From positions 1 to 37,752 of the forward strand of contig NZ_JACHTC010000026.1 of NCBI RefSeq assembly GCF_014145635.1: 37,752 nt of DNA. Reading direction: 5' to 3'. This document shows, in pieces, positions 23,570 to 31,820 of the stretch. A program made the position numbers and the translations under genes. The first letter of the stretch is position 1. Each line of letters opens with the position of its first letter. This DNA is from Myroides sp. WP-1. GTDB lineage: Bacteria; Bacteroidota; Bacteroidia; Flavobacteriales; Flavobacteriaceae. The notes under the pieces were generated by a model. That model saw only the letters and a program-made list of their open reading frames with translations, was not told where the DNA came from and ran no database searches.

Positions 23570-25036
23570 ATGTCAAATAGGCTTCTCATGCGTTTATCTT
23601 TCTACTTATTTAGTATTGTTTCGTTTTTGGGTTGTTTTTCAACAAAAGGAAAAATAGTTGATCCACAAATTAATCAAGAACTCTATCCATACCTCACCAA
23701 AAATCACACCTATATTTATGTAGATCACACGAACCAACCCGTAATTGCAACGCCATTTATTACCGCGAATCTCTTCACTTCAACGGGTTATGCTGTTGTG
23801 GAAAATCAAGAGGGCCAATTTGCTATTATCGATAAAAAGGGACAGCTTACCGTTCCTTTTCAAGATCGCTATATATCATTACAAGTACTGAATAATCAAC
23901 TTACAGCTGTTTATACACGAGAAACCTATACCAAGAATTCTCGATTTTGGGAATGGGAATGGAATATTTTTTCAGGATTAAAAACGGAAGTACAACGACA
24001 AAAATTTGAGGTTTATATTTTAGAAACGAAGCAAGTGCTCTTTTCTGAGCAATTGAGTGCTAAAGCTTCACTTCCCACCTATATAGCAACGGTAGATGCC
24101 GATCATTTCATCTTCAATAAAACGCTTTACAAACGCAAAGGGCAACGTTTAAGCAAGCAAAAAAACAATATTATTCACCAGTTTGAACCAAATAAACTTT
24201 TACAACAAAACGGTTCTCAGTTTGCCATTTTTTCGATTGAAAGTAAAGCTCCTATTCTCGAACACCTAGAGGCTACCAATCAACTTACTCTTGAGGTCAA
24301 TGGCAAGGAGCTTCTGCTTACAGAAGTTAACAAGAGCAGATACTATACTGAGATTCCGGAAATACTCTTTAATGCAAAGACGAAAGAGTATTGGATTGAG
24401 CCTTTGTTTGATCGGACTTTTCCGAAAAAAATTAAAACGCAAAATGAGGCAGATCTCGCTTATCTACAAAAAGTGAGCTACATCAATACAGTACCCGATT
24501 ATCCCTATTTTATTCTAGGGGTTTTCGATTACGATAACTGGATGTTTCAATGGAAATATTTAGCGATGGATGGGACTCTTTTAGACCATATTGACGCACC
24601 TGACTTTTTTGTTGTCGATGCGCTCTCACGTATTCAAAGACCACATAAAACAGACCTTATTTCAGCTAATGAAATTCCCTCAAATTGGTCGCTAGAAGCC
24701 GTAACGAAATACAAGGGCTTCACTACCATATTTAAAATTACACTAAAACAAGAAGGGCAAAGCAACCGTTATGGTTTGTGGAATACTCAAACGAAGCAAT
24801 GGGAGCTTCAACCCATTTATCGCGATTTTTATTGGTTGGATGTAGAACGAGGATTATTGGCTTTAGCTAAAGAAGATCGTCAATATGTAATTTACAACTA
24901 CAAAACGAAAAAAACGATAACAGAAACAATTTTCACATATATTGATACCTCTGGTTGGGTAACTCAACTAAACGCTGAGGGAAAGGAAATTCGCTTTTAT
25001 TTTGATTTTACTACTGCCAAAGCTTATAAGGAATAA
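23570..25036 (+). CDS. Uncharacterised lipoprotein with WG-repeat-like segments
   Basis: The protein has about 488 residues from the ATG at 23570. Other possible starts are 23564 and 23588; the promoter position argues against 23564. A lipoprotein signal peptide ends at VSFLGC. The mature part is rich in aromatic residues and beta strands, with blocks such as GYAVVENQEGQFAIIDKKG and RYGLWNTQTKQWELQPIYRD that resemble WG repeats (a strand pair with Gly-x-Trp or Gly-x-Ile and a following acidic turn). WG-repeat proteins are often surface or periplasmic scaffolds, but no function is known for this one. The next gene downstream also encodes a lipoprotein; 171 bp separate them, so co-transcription is uncertain. 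Confidence 0.8.
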   Translation: MSNRLLMRLSFYLFSIVSFLGCFSTKGKIVDPQINQELYPYLTKNHTYIYVDHTNQPVIATPFITANLFTSTGYAVVENQEGQFAIIDKKGQLTVPFQDRYISLQVLNNQLTAVYTRETYTKNSRFWEWEWNIFSGLKTEVQRQKFEVYILETKQVLFSEQLSAKASLPTYIATVDADHFIFNKTLYKRKGQRLSKQKNNIIHQFEPNKLLQQNGSQFAIFSIESKAPILEHLEATNQLTLEVNGKELLLTEVNKSRYYTEIPEILFNAKTKEYWIEPLFDRTFPKKIKTQNEADLAYLQKVSYINTVPDYPYFILGVFDYDNWMFQWKYLAMDGTLLDHIDAPDFFVVDALSRIQRPHKTDLISANEIPSNWSLEAVTKYKGFTTIFKITLKQEGQSNRYGLWNTQTKQWELQPIYRDFYWLDVERGLLALAKEDRQYVIYNYKTKKTITETIFTYIDTSGWVTQLNAEGKEIRFYFDFTTAKAYKE

Positions 25037-25207
25037 TACAAGTAGCTCTTCTTCTAGTGAGGAATACTTCATTTGATTCGAGAAAAAGAAGTAGTAACTT
25101 AGTACAAAATAGTTTTTCTCCCTTAAATGGAAGAATAATAGTGTATCCAATAAGTATTTATCTATGTATCTACAAGTATAAATACCATTGTATGAATTGA
25201 ATTAACT

Positions 25208-26005
25208 ATGAAAAAGACGATACTTCTTCTTTGCTTAACCTTCCTTACGATTGGTTGTACAGATCATCTTTGGAATGAAGACCAAGTAACTTCTCCAAAT
25301 CGTTGGAAAGCTCATTTTCGAATTCAAGATCGAGAAGTTCCCATCATTTTCCATTTAGATACTGTTCCATCAAATATTCATAGTTTTCGCGTGATTTTTA
25401 CCGATGGTCCTAGTAAAAATCAAAAGGAAATTGTTCAACAATTCGGAGATAGTATACGCGTTGAATTGGATCGTTATAGAGGAATAAGTTTAAAGGGAGT
25501 TTTTGAAAATCAACAGATAAAAGGAGTTTATCGAAATCAAAAATTCACTCCTGCTCTTGAGGTTCCCTTTACGGCACAGCAAAGCAACGAAAAGCGGTTT
25601 ACTCCTGTTACTAAATCTAGTACTATTAATCCTACTGGAGATTGGGAATTTGTCTTTACGACAAGTACTACGACTCCAAACATCGATTTATATCACAAAC
25701 TCAGTCAGCTTCAATTGTATAAAACGGATTCGACTTTAGTAGGATCTGGATATTATTACCAAGGTTTTGAGGGTATACTAACGGAGAACGGTTTTGTCTT
25801 GTCTTCTTTTTCACGGGATCAACCTGTTTTATATGAAGCTACTTTTATCAATGCTAATGAAGTGGAAGGTACACTATATACAGCTTTAGAGGTAATCCCA
25901 TTTCGAGGAACAAAGAAAAGCAACCTTGAATCAACCGTTGAAAGCAGTAGTAATGGCATTATTACTCTGTGGAATTTATTCAAAGCATATATCGCATATC
26001 CTTAA
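25208..26005 (+). CDS. Lipoprotein resembling the N-terminal beta domain of TlpA-type disulfide reductases, without the thioredoxin domain
   Basis: This 265-residue protein has a lipoprotein signal peptide (MKKTILLLCLTFLTIGC, Cys17). Two similar lobes follow: NRWKAHFRIQDREVPIIFHL with LKGVFENQQIKGVYRN, then TGDWEFVFTTS with VGSGYYYQGFEGILTENGFVLSSF and VEGTLYTALE. From memory this pattern is that of the N-terminal region of many Bacteroidota TlpA-family proteins, where a C-terminal thioredoxin domain with CxxC follows. Here the protein stops after the beta lobes and has no Cys beyond the lipobox Cys17 and the leader Cys9. It is a stand-alone version or a truncated relative. Followed by a strong terminator. 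Confidence 0.72.
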   Translation: MKKTILLLCLTFLTIGCTDHLWNEDQVTSPNRWKAHFRIQDREVPIIFHLDTVPSNIHSFRVIFTDGPSKNQKEIVQQFGDSIRVELDRYRGISLKGVFENQQIKGVYRNQKFTPALEVPFTAQQSNEKRFTPVTKSSTINPTGDWEFVFTTSTTTPNIDLYHKLSQLQLYKTDSTLVGSGYYYQGFEGILTENGFVLSSFSRDQPVLYEATFINANEVEGTLYTALEVIPFRGTKKSNLESTVESSSNGIITLWNLFKAYIAYP

Positions 26006-26009
26006 TAGA

Positions 26010-26044
26010 AAAAGGGTTTAAACAACTACTGTTTAAACCCTTTT
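26010..26044 (+). terminator. Bidirectional terminator between the lipoprotein and DUF4374 genes
   Basis: A 15-bp perfect stem (26010-26024 and 26030-26044, core AAGGGTTTAAACA) with a 5-nt loop lies between two convergent genes, 5 nt after the stop on the left. Both arms end in A/T runs, so it can serve both genes. Confidence 0.8.
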
Positions 26045-26079
26045 AGCTAACTAATTACAAATGAATAACAATAAATAAA

Positions 26080-27411
26080 CTATTTATACGAGTTGATTTT
26101 TACAACATTACCAACTGTACCATCTCCTAGATCTTTAATTTCTAATCCTTTAGCAAAGGTTGCTGTTGATCTGTTTAACAGGTATACATAAGATTTGGCA
26201 GCCGATGTAATCGGTACAAACACTTCATTTCCTTCTACATATGGTGTGCCAATTTCAGCAATTGCTTCGGGAGCATCTAATCCTTCAATCCACTTAAAAT
26301 CACCTGTTTTTGCATTGAATAAGGCTAATTTATTAGCAGGAGCCATATTCCATGATTGATCGGTATTGGCAAACATATTCAAGATAAACTGATCTTTACC
26401 AACAGCATATACTTTATATACTTTATGTCCCCCTGATTTTGCCTCTAAATTGTGATAGTAAGTAGGATCGAATTTTAATGTATTTTTATCAAACTTCAAC
26501 ACAGCCGAAGGTTTGGTAGAAAACGCACCTTTGTCTTTACTAATCATTGCAGAAGGCGAGAACACATAAATATCTCCATTTTCCCCTTTACCGATAGTCG
26601 ATACGCGACTTGATCTATAACGAGCAACAGCAAAACTCATGCGGTCATCTTTTACTACATTTTCCAATACCACTCTGTTTTCTGGTGCTTGTGACATATC
26701 TAATCTAAAAATAGCCAACCACACGCGATCTCTGAATGCCGAAGTATTATCATCATCAGCATTTGCAGTAATTTTAAAAGGCTCAATAGCCATTACAAAA
26801 CGGTCATTTCCAATATCTTCTAACCCTGCAAAGTTGGCATATTCACCAGGTTCTGCAATGTTTTCTACATTGACAAATGAAGTAAATTCAATTCCACCTG
26901 TTACTCCATTAATGAAATTAAATGCTTGTCCTTTTTTACCATTTTCCAACTCAATTCCTCCTGTAGTTGAAATCATAAATCGCCCAAAAGGAGTGATAAA
27001 CTCTTCTCTATTTGGTAAATCGACCAAAGTATTCTGTTGTAAACGCAAGTCTTTATTTAACATCCAGCTTTGCATTCCTGAAGGATCTCCTTTTCTGTAT
27101 TCAAAAACATAAGCGCGTAAATCTTTAAACATATAAATGTTTTTCCCTAAAGCAACTTGACCATTTCCTTTAACACTAATAGATCCTTGTTTTAAATCAT
27201 TAACTTCTAGCAATAAGTTTGTTTTAGAAGCACTTGCACCTAAAATATATTTTGTTCCTATTAAATCTTCTGGATTTCTTGAACCATCATCAATTATTTC
27301 TTCATCATCTCCTCCACCTGGTTTTGAATTATCGTCACTTGAACAGCTTGTTAAGGTGAATGCACTAATTAAAAAAGCTAGTACTACTGTAGGTAAAACT
27401 CGTTTCTTCAT
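26080..27411 (-). CDS. DUF4374 lipoprotein, probable surface partner of the TonB receptor (XusB-like)
   Basis: This 443-residue lipoprotein has Cys23 at the end of its signal peptide, followed by SSDDN and an acidic, Gly-rich linker (GGGDDEEIIDDG), the kind of sequence that directs lipoproteins to the cell surface in this phylum. The rest has repeated strand-rich blades (for example NGDIYVFSPSAMISKDKG and TPYVEGNEVFVPITSAAKSYVYLLN), consistent with a beta-propeller, and matches DUF4374. A DUF4374 protein, XusB, binds ferric siderophores in Bacteroides next to a TonB receptor; that precedent is from memory. The gene lies 33 bp downstream of the receptor gene and is certainly co-transcribed with it. 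Confidence 0.85.
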   Translation of the reverse strand: MKKRVLPTVVLAFLISAFTLTSCSSDDNSKPGGGDDEEIIDDGSRNPEDLIGTKYILGASASKTNLLLEVNDLKQGSISVKGNGQVALGKNIYMFKDLRAYVFEYRKGDPSGMQSWMLNKDLRLQQNTLVDLPNREEFITPFGRFMISTTGGIELENGKKGQAFNFINGVTGGIEFTSFVNVENIAEPGEYANFAGLEDIGNDRFVMAIEPFKITANADDDNTSAFRDRVWLAIFRLDMSQAPENRVVLENVVKDDRMSFAVARYRSSRVSTIGKGENGDIYVFSPSAMISKDKGAFSTKPSAVLKFDKNTLKFDPTYYHNLEAKSGGHKVYKVYAVGKDQFILNMFANTDQSWNMAPANKLALFNAKTGDFKWIEGLDAPEAIAEIGTPYVEGNEVFVPITSAAKSYVYLLNRSTATFAKGLEIKDLGDGTVGNVVKINSYK

Positions 27412-27444
27412 TTTATTTTATTTTATAGATTATGGATTAATTTT

Positions 27445-29781
27445 TTAGTAACTGTAGCGTATTTTGAACATGAAACTTCTGCCTGGTTTTTGAAAGCTGT
27501 AGTTGTCGTACGCTAATTTGTCAAATAGGTTATTGGCTTCTACTGTAAGGTGTAACGTATTATTAAACAAGCTATAAGAAGCGCTTAAATCGTGAACAAC
27601 TTGAGAGGGAATCCAAATAGGTTCTGCTCCAATGCTACTAAAGTCGTAGCTGTAATGATCGATGTATCTCAAGTTATAACCGACGTTTAGGTTATTGCCT
27701 TTTTTGCCTAGATCTTTAAATAGGAATCCTGCATCCAAAGCACCGAAGAAATAAGGTTCATTGGGTATGCGCTCGTTGTAGTACGAATTGGCAACGGAAG
27801 TTCCGATCGCGTATTTTTGCTTGCTTCGAATACTCTGTGTCGTTAAACTCCCTCCTAATTGTAAGAAATCGTTATAGACATAACGCGCTTCAACATTTAA
27901 GCCGATACTCTCCACTCCTCCAATGTTCACACTAGATGCTCTAGATCCTGAACCATAAGGATTGCTTCTGATATAATCTTCCGTTTTTCTGTATACAAAT
28001 CCCGCATCAGCAAAAACAGCATGAACTTTATCCAATACTTTAGAGTAACTTAAATTGAAATTGTAATTATTTCCCGCTTCTGGTTTAAGATCTGTATTTC
28101 CCCAAACCATATCTCCATCTCCAAACAACTCACTGTCTGTTGGCAAACGATATGTTTTTTCAAAAGACGATTTCACTTGAAAGTCCTCCCATAAATAAGT
28201 AGCCGCGATTCCGTAACCACTTTTATCTACACTTGTACTCTCGCTTAAATAAGTATGTTTAATGGAATAATGCTTCCCAAATACAGATACATTAAAATTA
28301 TCTAAGATGTTGTAACGATAGGATAAAGCCGTGATATTCTTTAAGCTACGACGTGTTGTCTCGCTTTTCTTTTCGCTTTCTGTCTCTTTAACCGCTAGGG
28401 GATCTTCTGTTTTTCTGTTGAAATAATAGATGACATTATTTAAGCTAAAGGCGTGTTTATCATTTACTTTATAGCTTACATTCGCTGTAGTAGATCCATT
28501 GTGATCAAAGAATTTAACTAAAGAAGGGCCACCTCCAGATTCTCCTTTTTTCATCGTTTTAATTCGCTCACCAGCCCAATTGTATTTATATCTTGAGGTA
28601 TCTATGTTTTGATTATACCCTGCATTGTACGTCGAGGTAATCGCTACATCCAAACCTTCCGTAAATAAATTGCGTTTGCTATATTCTAACGAAGGCATAA
28701 TCGTTACTGAACGGCGTTTTTTCTGGCCAAATACTTTTTCCATAATCGTACCCGTTTGCACCCCTTTCTTTCCTTCTCCGTAGGTAAATCCGATTAATAA
28801 ACGATCTGCATACGATTTGTCTATCACTCCTACTTTAGTTACGACTGTAGCGGTTTGGAAACGGTCATTGAATCGTTTTACCCACTGTTTTTCTTTAGAA
28901 TAAACTCCTGTTTTTAGATTCGCGACTGGTACGTAAACTTTGTAATTGTTATCGGAATAATTTTGAAAGGCATTCACTTGAAACGTCATGCCGTTATCGA
29001 AAACTTTACTCACATTCAGGTGACTCTTATACGTATTAAAAGATCCTGTAGCAAAAGATGCGTCAATTTTAGTTTCTTTAGATTTATTGGTGATGATATT
29101 CACTGCACCACCTAAGGCATCCGAACCAAACTCTACAGGAACAACTCCTTTGTATACTTCAATTCGATCTACCATAGTAATCGGTAAATTATTTATTTTA
29201 AACTCACTACCAAAACCTTCCATAGGCACACCATCCATAAAAAAACGAATGTGGCGACCGCTGAAACCATTCATCGAAAACGTATAATCAGAACCTTCCG
29301 CTCCATCCTTTCTCACCTTTACACCTGATACTCGATCTAGTGCCCCAGATACATCTAAAGATGAATTATACAATGGTTTGGCATCGATGGCAATGACATT
29401 GTAAGCAGATTCTCTCACTTTTTCAACAGGACTCTTTACCTGTAAAACAACATCATCTAAAACCGATTCCTTTGCTTTTAGTGTGATGCTTTTTCTCAGG
29501 TGTTCTCCTTCTTCTACCTTCACTACAAGTACAGTAGATTCATAGCTCACATGTTGAACTTGCAACTTATAAGTACCTCCAGCCCCCATTTTTAGCTTAA
29601 ATTCTCCTTGTTCATTCGTTAAATCACTTTTTTTCGTATCGATCAATACAACCGTAGCAAAATCGATAAGGCTTCCCTTTTCATCTTGTACAACACCCGA
29701 AATAGCAGTCGGTTTATGTTGTGCATATGTTCCGTATAAAGAACCTAAAACACACGCAGTTAGTAGTAGAAATTTTCTCAT
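27445..29781 (-). CDS. TonB-dependent outer-membrane receptor with carboxypeptidase-like N-terminal domain
   Basis: This 778-residue receptor has a signal peptide ending about residue 20 (YGTYA|QHK), a carboxypeptidase-regulatory-like domain (about 24-105, AISGVVQDEKGSLIDFATVVL), a plug domain (about 115-230, with GALDRVSGVKVRK, FFMDGVPMEGFGSEF and VEFGSDALGGAVNIITN) and a 22-strand-type barrel that ends in the usual aromatic residue (MFKIRYSY). Such receptors take up a bound ligand using TonB energy. The SusC-length hallmark is absent (SusC is about 1000 residues), so it is closer to siderophore/metal receptors. The partner DUF4374 lipoprotein supports a siderophore role. Upstream, a 9-bp inverted repeat brackets the -7 element and may bind an iron regulator. 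Confidence 0.92.
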   Translation of the reverse strand: MRKFLLLTACVLGSLYGTYAQHKPTAISGVVQDEKGSLIDFATVVLIDTKKSDLTNEQGEFKLKMGAGGTYKLQVQHVSYESTVLVVKVEEGEHLRKSITLKAKESVLDDVVLQVKSPVEKVRESAYNVIAIDAKPLYNSSLDVSGALDRVSGVKVRKDGAEGSDYTFSMNGFSGRHIRFFMDGVPMEGFGSEFKINNLPITMVDRIEVYKGVVPVEFGSDALGGAVNIITNKSKETKIDASFATGSFNTYKSHLNVSKVFDNGMTFQVNAFQNYSDNNYKVYVPVANLKTGVYSKEKQWVKRFNDRFQTATVVTKVGVIDKSYADRLLIGFTYGEGKKGVQTGTIMEKVFGQKKRRSVTIMPSLEYSKRNLFTEGLDVAITSTYNAGYNQNIDTSRYKYNWAGERIKTMKKGESGGGPSLVKFFDHNGSTTANVSYKVNDKHAFSLNNVIYYFNRKTEDPLAVKETESEKKSETTRRSLKNITALSYRYNILDNFNVSVFGKHYSIKHTYLSESTSVDKSGYGIAATYLWEDFQVKSSFEKTYRLPTDSELFGDGDMVWGNTDLKPEAGNNYNFNLSYSKVLDKVHAVFADAGFVYRKTEDYIRSNPYGSGSRASSVNIGGVESIGLNVEARYVYNDFLQLGGSLTTQSIRSKQKYAIGTSVANSYYNERIPNEPYFFGALDAGFLFKDLGKKGNNLNVGYNLRYIDHYSYDFSSIGAEPIWIPSQVVHDLSASYSLFNNTLHLTVEANNLFDKLAYDNYSFQKPGRSFMFKIRYSY

Positions 29782-29819
29782 TGACTCATGATATTATAGC
29801 GAACTATCACTATATTTTT

Positions 29820-29891
29820 ATTTAGACTTATTATAAACAGATGCAAATATATAGACTTTTTTAACATATATAAAAATAAATTAGTCTAAAT
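29820..29891 (-). promoter_or_regulatory. Promoter of the TonB receptor operon, flanked by inverted repeats
   Basis: The -7 element TATATTTG (29851-29844, minus) lies between ATTTAGACT (29820-29828) and its exact reverse complement AGTCTAAAT (29883-29891). A third half-like site TAGACTT sits next to the -7 element (29852-29858). This is a plausible multi-site operator; the regulator is not known. The 9-bp repeats are exact, which is unlikely to be chance even in A/T-rich DNA, though not proof. Confidence 0.55.
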
Positions 29892-30002
29892 TTAAATAAT
29901 GGATTTTATTCAATGAGAATAGTGAACCGAGTAGTTCAAATGATCAAATAAAGAAAAATAAAAAGGAAGAAAATCTAATAATCTAGTAGTAAAAAACAAA
30001 AA

Positions 30003-30026
30003 AGAGAATTAATAAATTAATTCTCT
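30003..30026 (-). terminator. Terminator of the pseudouridine synthase gene, overlapping its stop codon
   Basis: An 11-bp inverted repeat (30003-30013 and 30016-30026, core AGAGAATTAAT) contains the stop codon (30019-30017) and is followed on the minus strand by a run of T. It is a second case in this window of a stop codon inside a terminator stem. Confidence 0.68.
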
Positions 30027-30910
30027 CTTCGTCTTGAAATTCGTTCATTTCTAAGTGTTGGACCTGTTTTTTTAGAACTATTTCGCTCTCTGTCGAACTT
30101 CTTTTTAGGTCTTCGCTCTTCGTGTTGAAATGTATTTGTTTGTGTATTGTTTTGCTCTTGTTGTCTTTGTCCATCAACCAAACTAGCTTCTTCTGTTTTA
30201 CTTGAAGGGGCGATCAATTTATTTAATTCTGCCAATTCAGCGGCTGTTATTTCGCGATATTGTCCTACAGGTACATCAAGGCTAATATTAATAATTCGAA
30301 TGCGTTTTAACGAGACAACATCATAGTCGAAATACTCGCACATGCGTCGAATTTGGCGATTGAGTCCTTGCGTTAAAAAGATGCGGAAAACGAAACGACT
30401 AATACGCTCCACTCTACATTCTTTGGTGATGGTATCTAAGATTGGTACTCCTTGTCCCATACGTTGAATAAAACGATCTGTAATCGGTTTATTTACTGTA
30501 ACGATATACTCTTTTTCGTGATTGTTTTTTTGGCGTAAAATTTTATTGACAATATCACCGTCATTGGTCATGATAATCAATCCTTCACTGTCTTTATCCA
30601 AACGACCGACAGGAAAAATACGCTTGGGGTAATTGATATAATCAACGATGTTCTCTCTTACTTTTTTATTTGTCGTACATTCTATGCCCACAGGTTTATT
30701 AAAAGCTAGATACACAAAGTCTTCATCCGTTTGACGAATTAACTTGCCATTGACGCGAATTTCATCTGCATCAGTCACTTTCAAACCCAGTTCGGGTTGT
30801 TTTCCGTTTACGGTAATGCGTCCCTCCTCAATTAAGCGATCTGCTTCTCTTCTTGAACAGTATCCTACTTCGGATAAATATTTGTTTAAACGCGTTTCTT
30901 GATTTTCCAT
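30017..30910 (-). CDS. rluF: 23S rRNA pseudouridine synthase, RluF-type
   Basis: The 297-residue protein has an S4 RNA-binding domain (about 6-60, LNKYLSEVGYCSRREADRLI) and an RsuA/RluB/RluF catalytic domain with the active-site aspartate Asp105 in GRLDKDSEGLI. ReGLNRQIRRMCEYF near residue 186 is the RluF/RsuA signature. RluF makes pseudouridine 2604 in 23S rRNA in E. coli; assignment within the RsuA/RluB/RluE/RluF group rests on overall similarity. A basic, low-complexity tail (about 238-297, rich in Gln, Asn, Arg and Lys) is typical of Bacteroidota members and probably binds RNA. It starts 49 bp after the hydrolase gene ends, on the same strand. Confidence 0.9.
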   Translation of the reverse strand: MENQETRLNKYLSEVGYCSRREADRLIEEGRITVNGKQPELGLKVTDADEIRVNGKLIRQTDEDFVYLAFNKPVGIECTTNKKVRENIVDYINYPKRIFPVGRLDKDSEGLIIMTNDGDIVNKILRQKNNHEKEYIVTVNKPITDRFIQRMGQGVPILDTITKECRVERISRFVFRIFLTQGLNRQIRRMCEYFDYDVVSLKRIRIINISLDVPVGQYREITAAELAELNKLIAPSSKTEEASLVDGQRQQEQNNTQTNTFQHEERRPKKKFDRERNSSKKTGPTLRNERISRRREN

Positions 30911-30959
30911 AGGGCAAAAGTAAATAATAAATTTCGTTACTTACACATCGAAATACGTT

Positions 30960-31787
30960 CTAACGCAAAAAGGTTTGAATTGTAAAGAAAACTGTTTCAT
31001 CTTGCAAACTATGTCCTAAATTTTCAGTTGACAGAACCACGTTGTTTTTCTGCAGTAAAGCTTGATGAAAACGCTGTGCTTCTTCATAAGAAACTTGAGG
31101 ATCTTCTTTATCGTGTATACACAGTACCTCAACATCGACAAATTGCACCGCTTCTGCACTGCAATAAGCGATTAGTGGTTTGTTGATCAGATGCTCTATA
31201 TAGGAGTGATACGCTTCTTTGACGCGTTTAGAATAGCCCAACAGATGATAGTAATGCGAGAGAATAACTTCAAAGCGATCAAAAGCCCCTAAAATGACGG
31301 CCTTTTTAAGCCAAGGATAATTGGTTTCACTTAGTTGTTGAAACAGTGCGAATGCCCCTAACGAATGCCCAATTACAAAGGAAGGTTGAAAAGTATGAAG
31401 TGCTATATCAATTACTTCTTGGTAATTCTTAACGCTTAAATTTTTACCATAACTCTGTCCTAAACTTGGAGCATCTACAGCAACAAATCGAAATTGTCCG
31501 TCTAAGGCTGTACACAACGCTTCCCATCGGGCGCTATTGCTTTCCCATCCGTGAATGAGTAAAACTAATGGCAATTGTGTTTGGGTTGCGTTCCATTGGT
31601 AATAGTACACTTTGTTCTTCTTATACCAAAAGTATCCGAGATGTGCTTGCGTTAAGAATAAAGGTAAATCCTTTGCGTTTAATTTACCTTTACGCGGAGT
31701 AGAAAATAGCCGATGAACCCAATGCAAGGCAGTAGGCATAGAAAACAAGCTCACAACATTAATAAGGGCACCAACTACTTTTTCCAT
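30960..31787 (-). CDS. Alpha/beta hydrolase
   Basis: This 275-residue protein has the alpha/beta-hydrolase core: oxyanion motif VLLIHGWE (75-82), nucleophile Ser142 in FVIGHSLGA, probable acid Asp229 in CIHDKEDPQV, and His259 in NLGHS. The first 20 residues are hydrophobic (ALINVVSLFSMPTALHW), so it may be membrane-attached. The substrate is unknown; esterase or peptidase activity are both possible. It lies between the terminator at 31796-31817 and the rluF gene, on the same strand. Confidence 0.9.
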   Translation of the reverse strand: MEKVVGALINVVSLFSMPTALHWVHRLFSTPRKGKLNAKDLPLFLTQAHLGYFWYKKNKVYYYQWNATQTQLPLVLLIHGWESNSARWEALCTALDGQFRFVAVDAPSLGQSYGKNLSVKNYQEVIDIALHTFQPSFVIGHSLGAFALFQQLSETNYPWLKKAVILGAFDRFEVILSHYYHLLGYSKRVKEAYHSYIEHLINKPLIAYCSAEAVQFVDVEVLCIHDKEDPQVSYEEAQRFHQALLQKNNVVLSTENLGHSLQDETVFFTIQTFLR

Positions 31788-31795
31788 AAAAAAGA

Positions 31796-31817
31796 AAAGC
31801 CTCTTAAAAGAGGCTTT
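31796..31817 (-). terminator. Terminator after the zinc-ribbon-like gene
   Basis: A 10-bp stem (31796-31805 and 31808-31817, core AAAGCCTCTT) is followed on the minus strand by TTTTCTTTTTT. It lies in the 33 bp between the zinc-ribbon-like gene and the start of the hydrolase gene, so it could attenuate read-through. Confidence 0.75.
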
Positions 31818-31820
31818 ATA

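Noticed and set aside
26639..27112. Plus-strand frame of 157 residues inside the DUF4374 gene
   Set aside because: It lies wholly antisense to a convincing gene and its composition is that of a reversed frame.
29983..30177. Minus-strand frame of 64 residues overlapping the end of the rluF gene
   Set aside because: It is a shifted frame of the low-complexity tail of rluF and has no independent signal.
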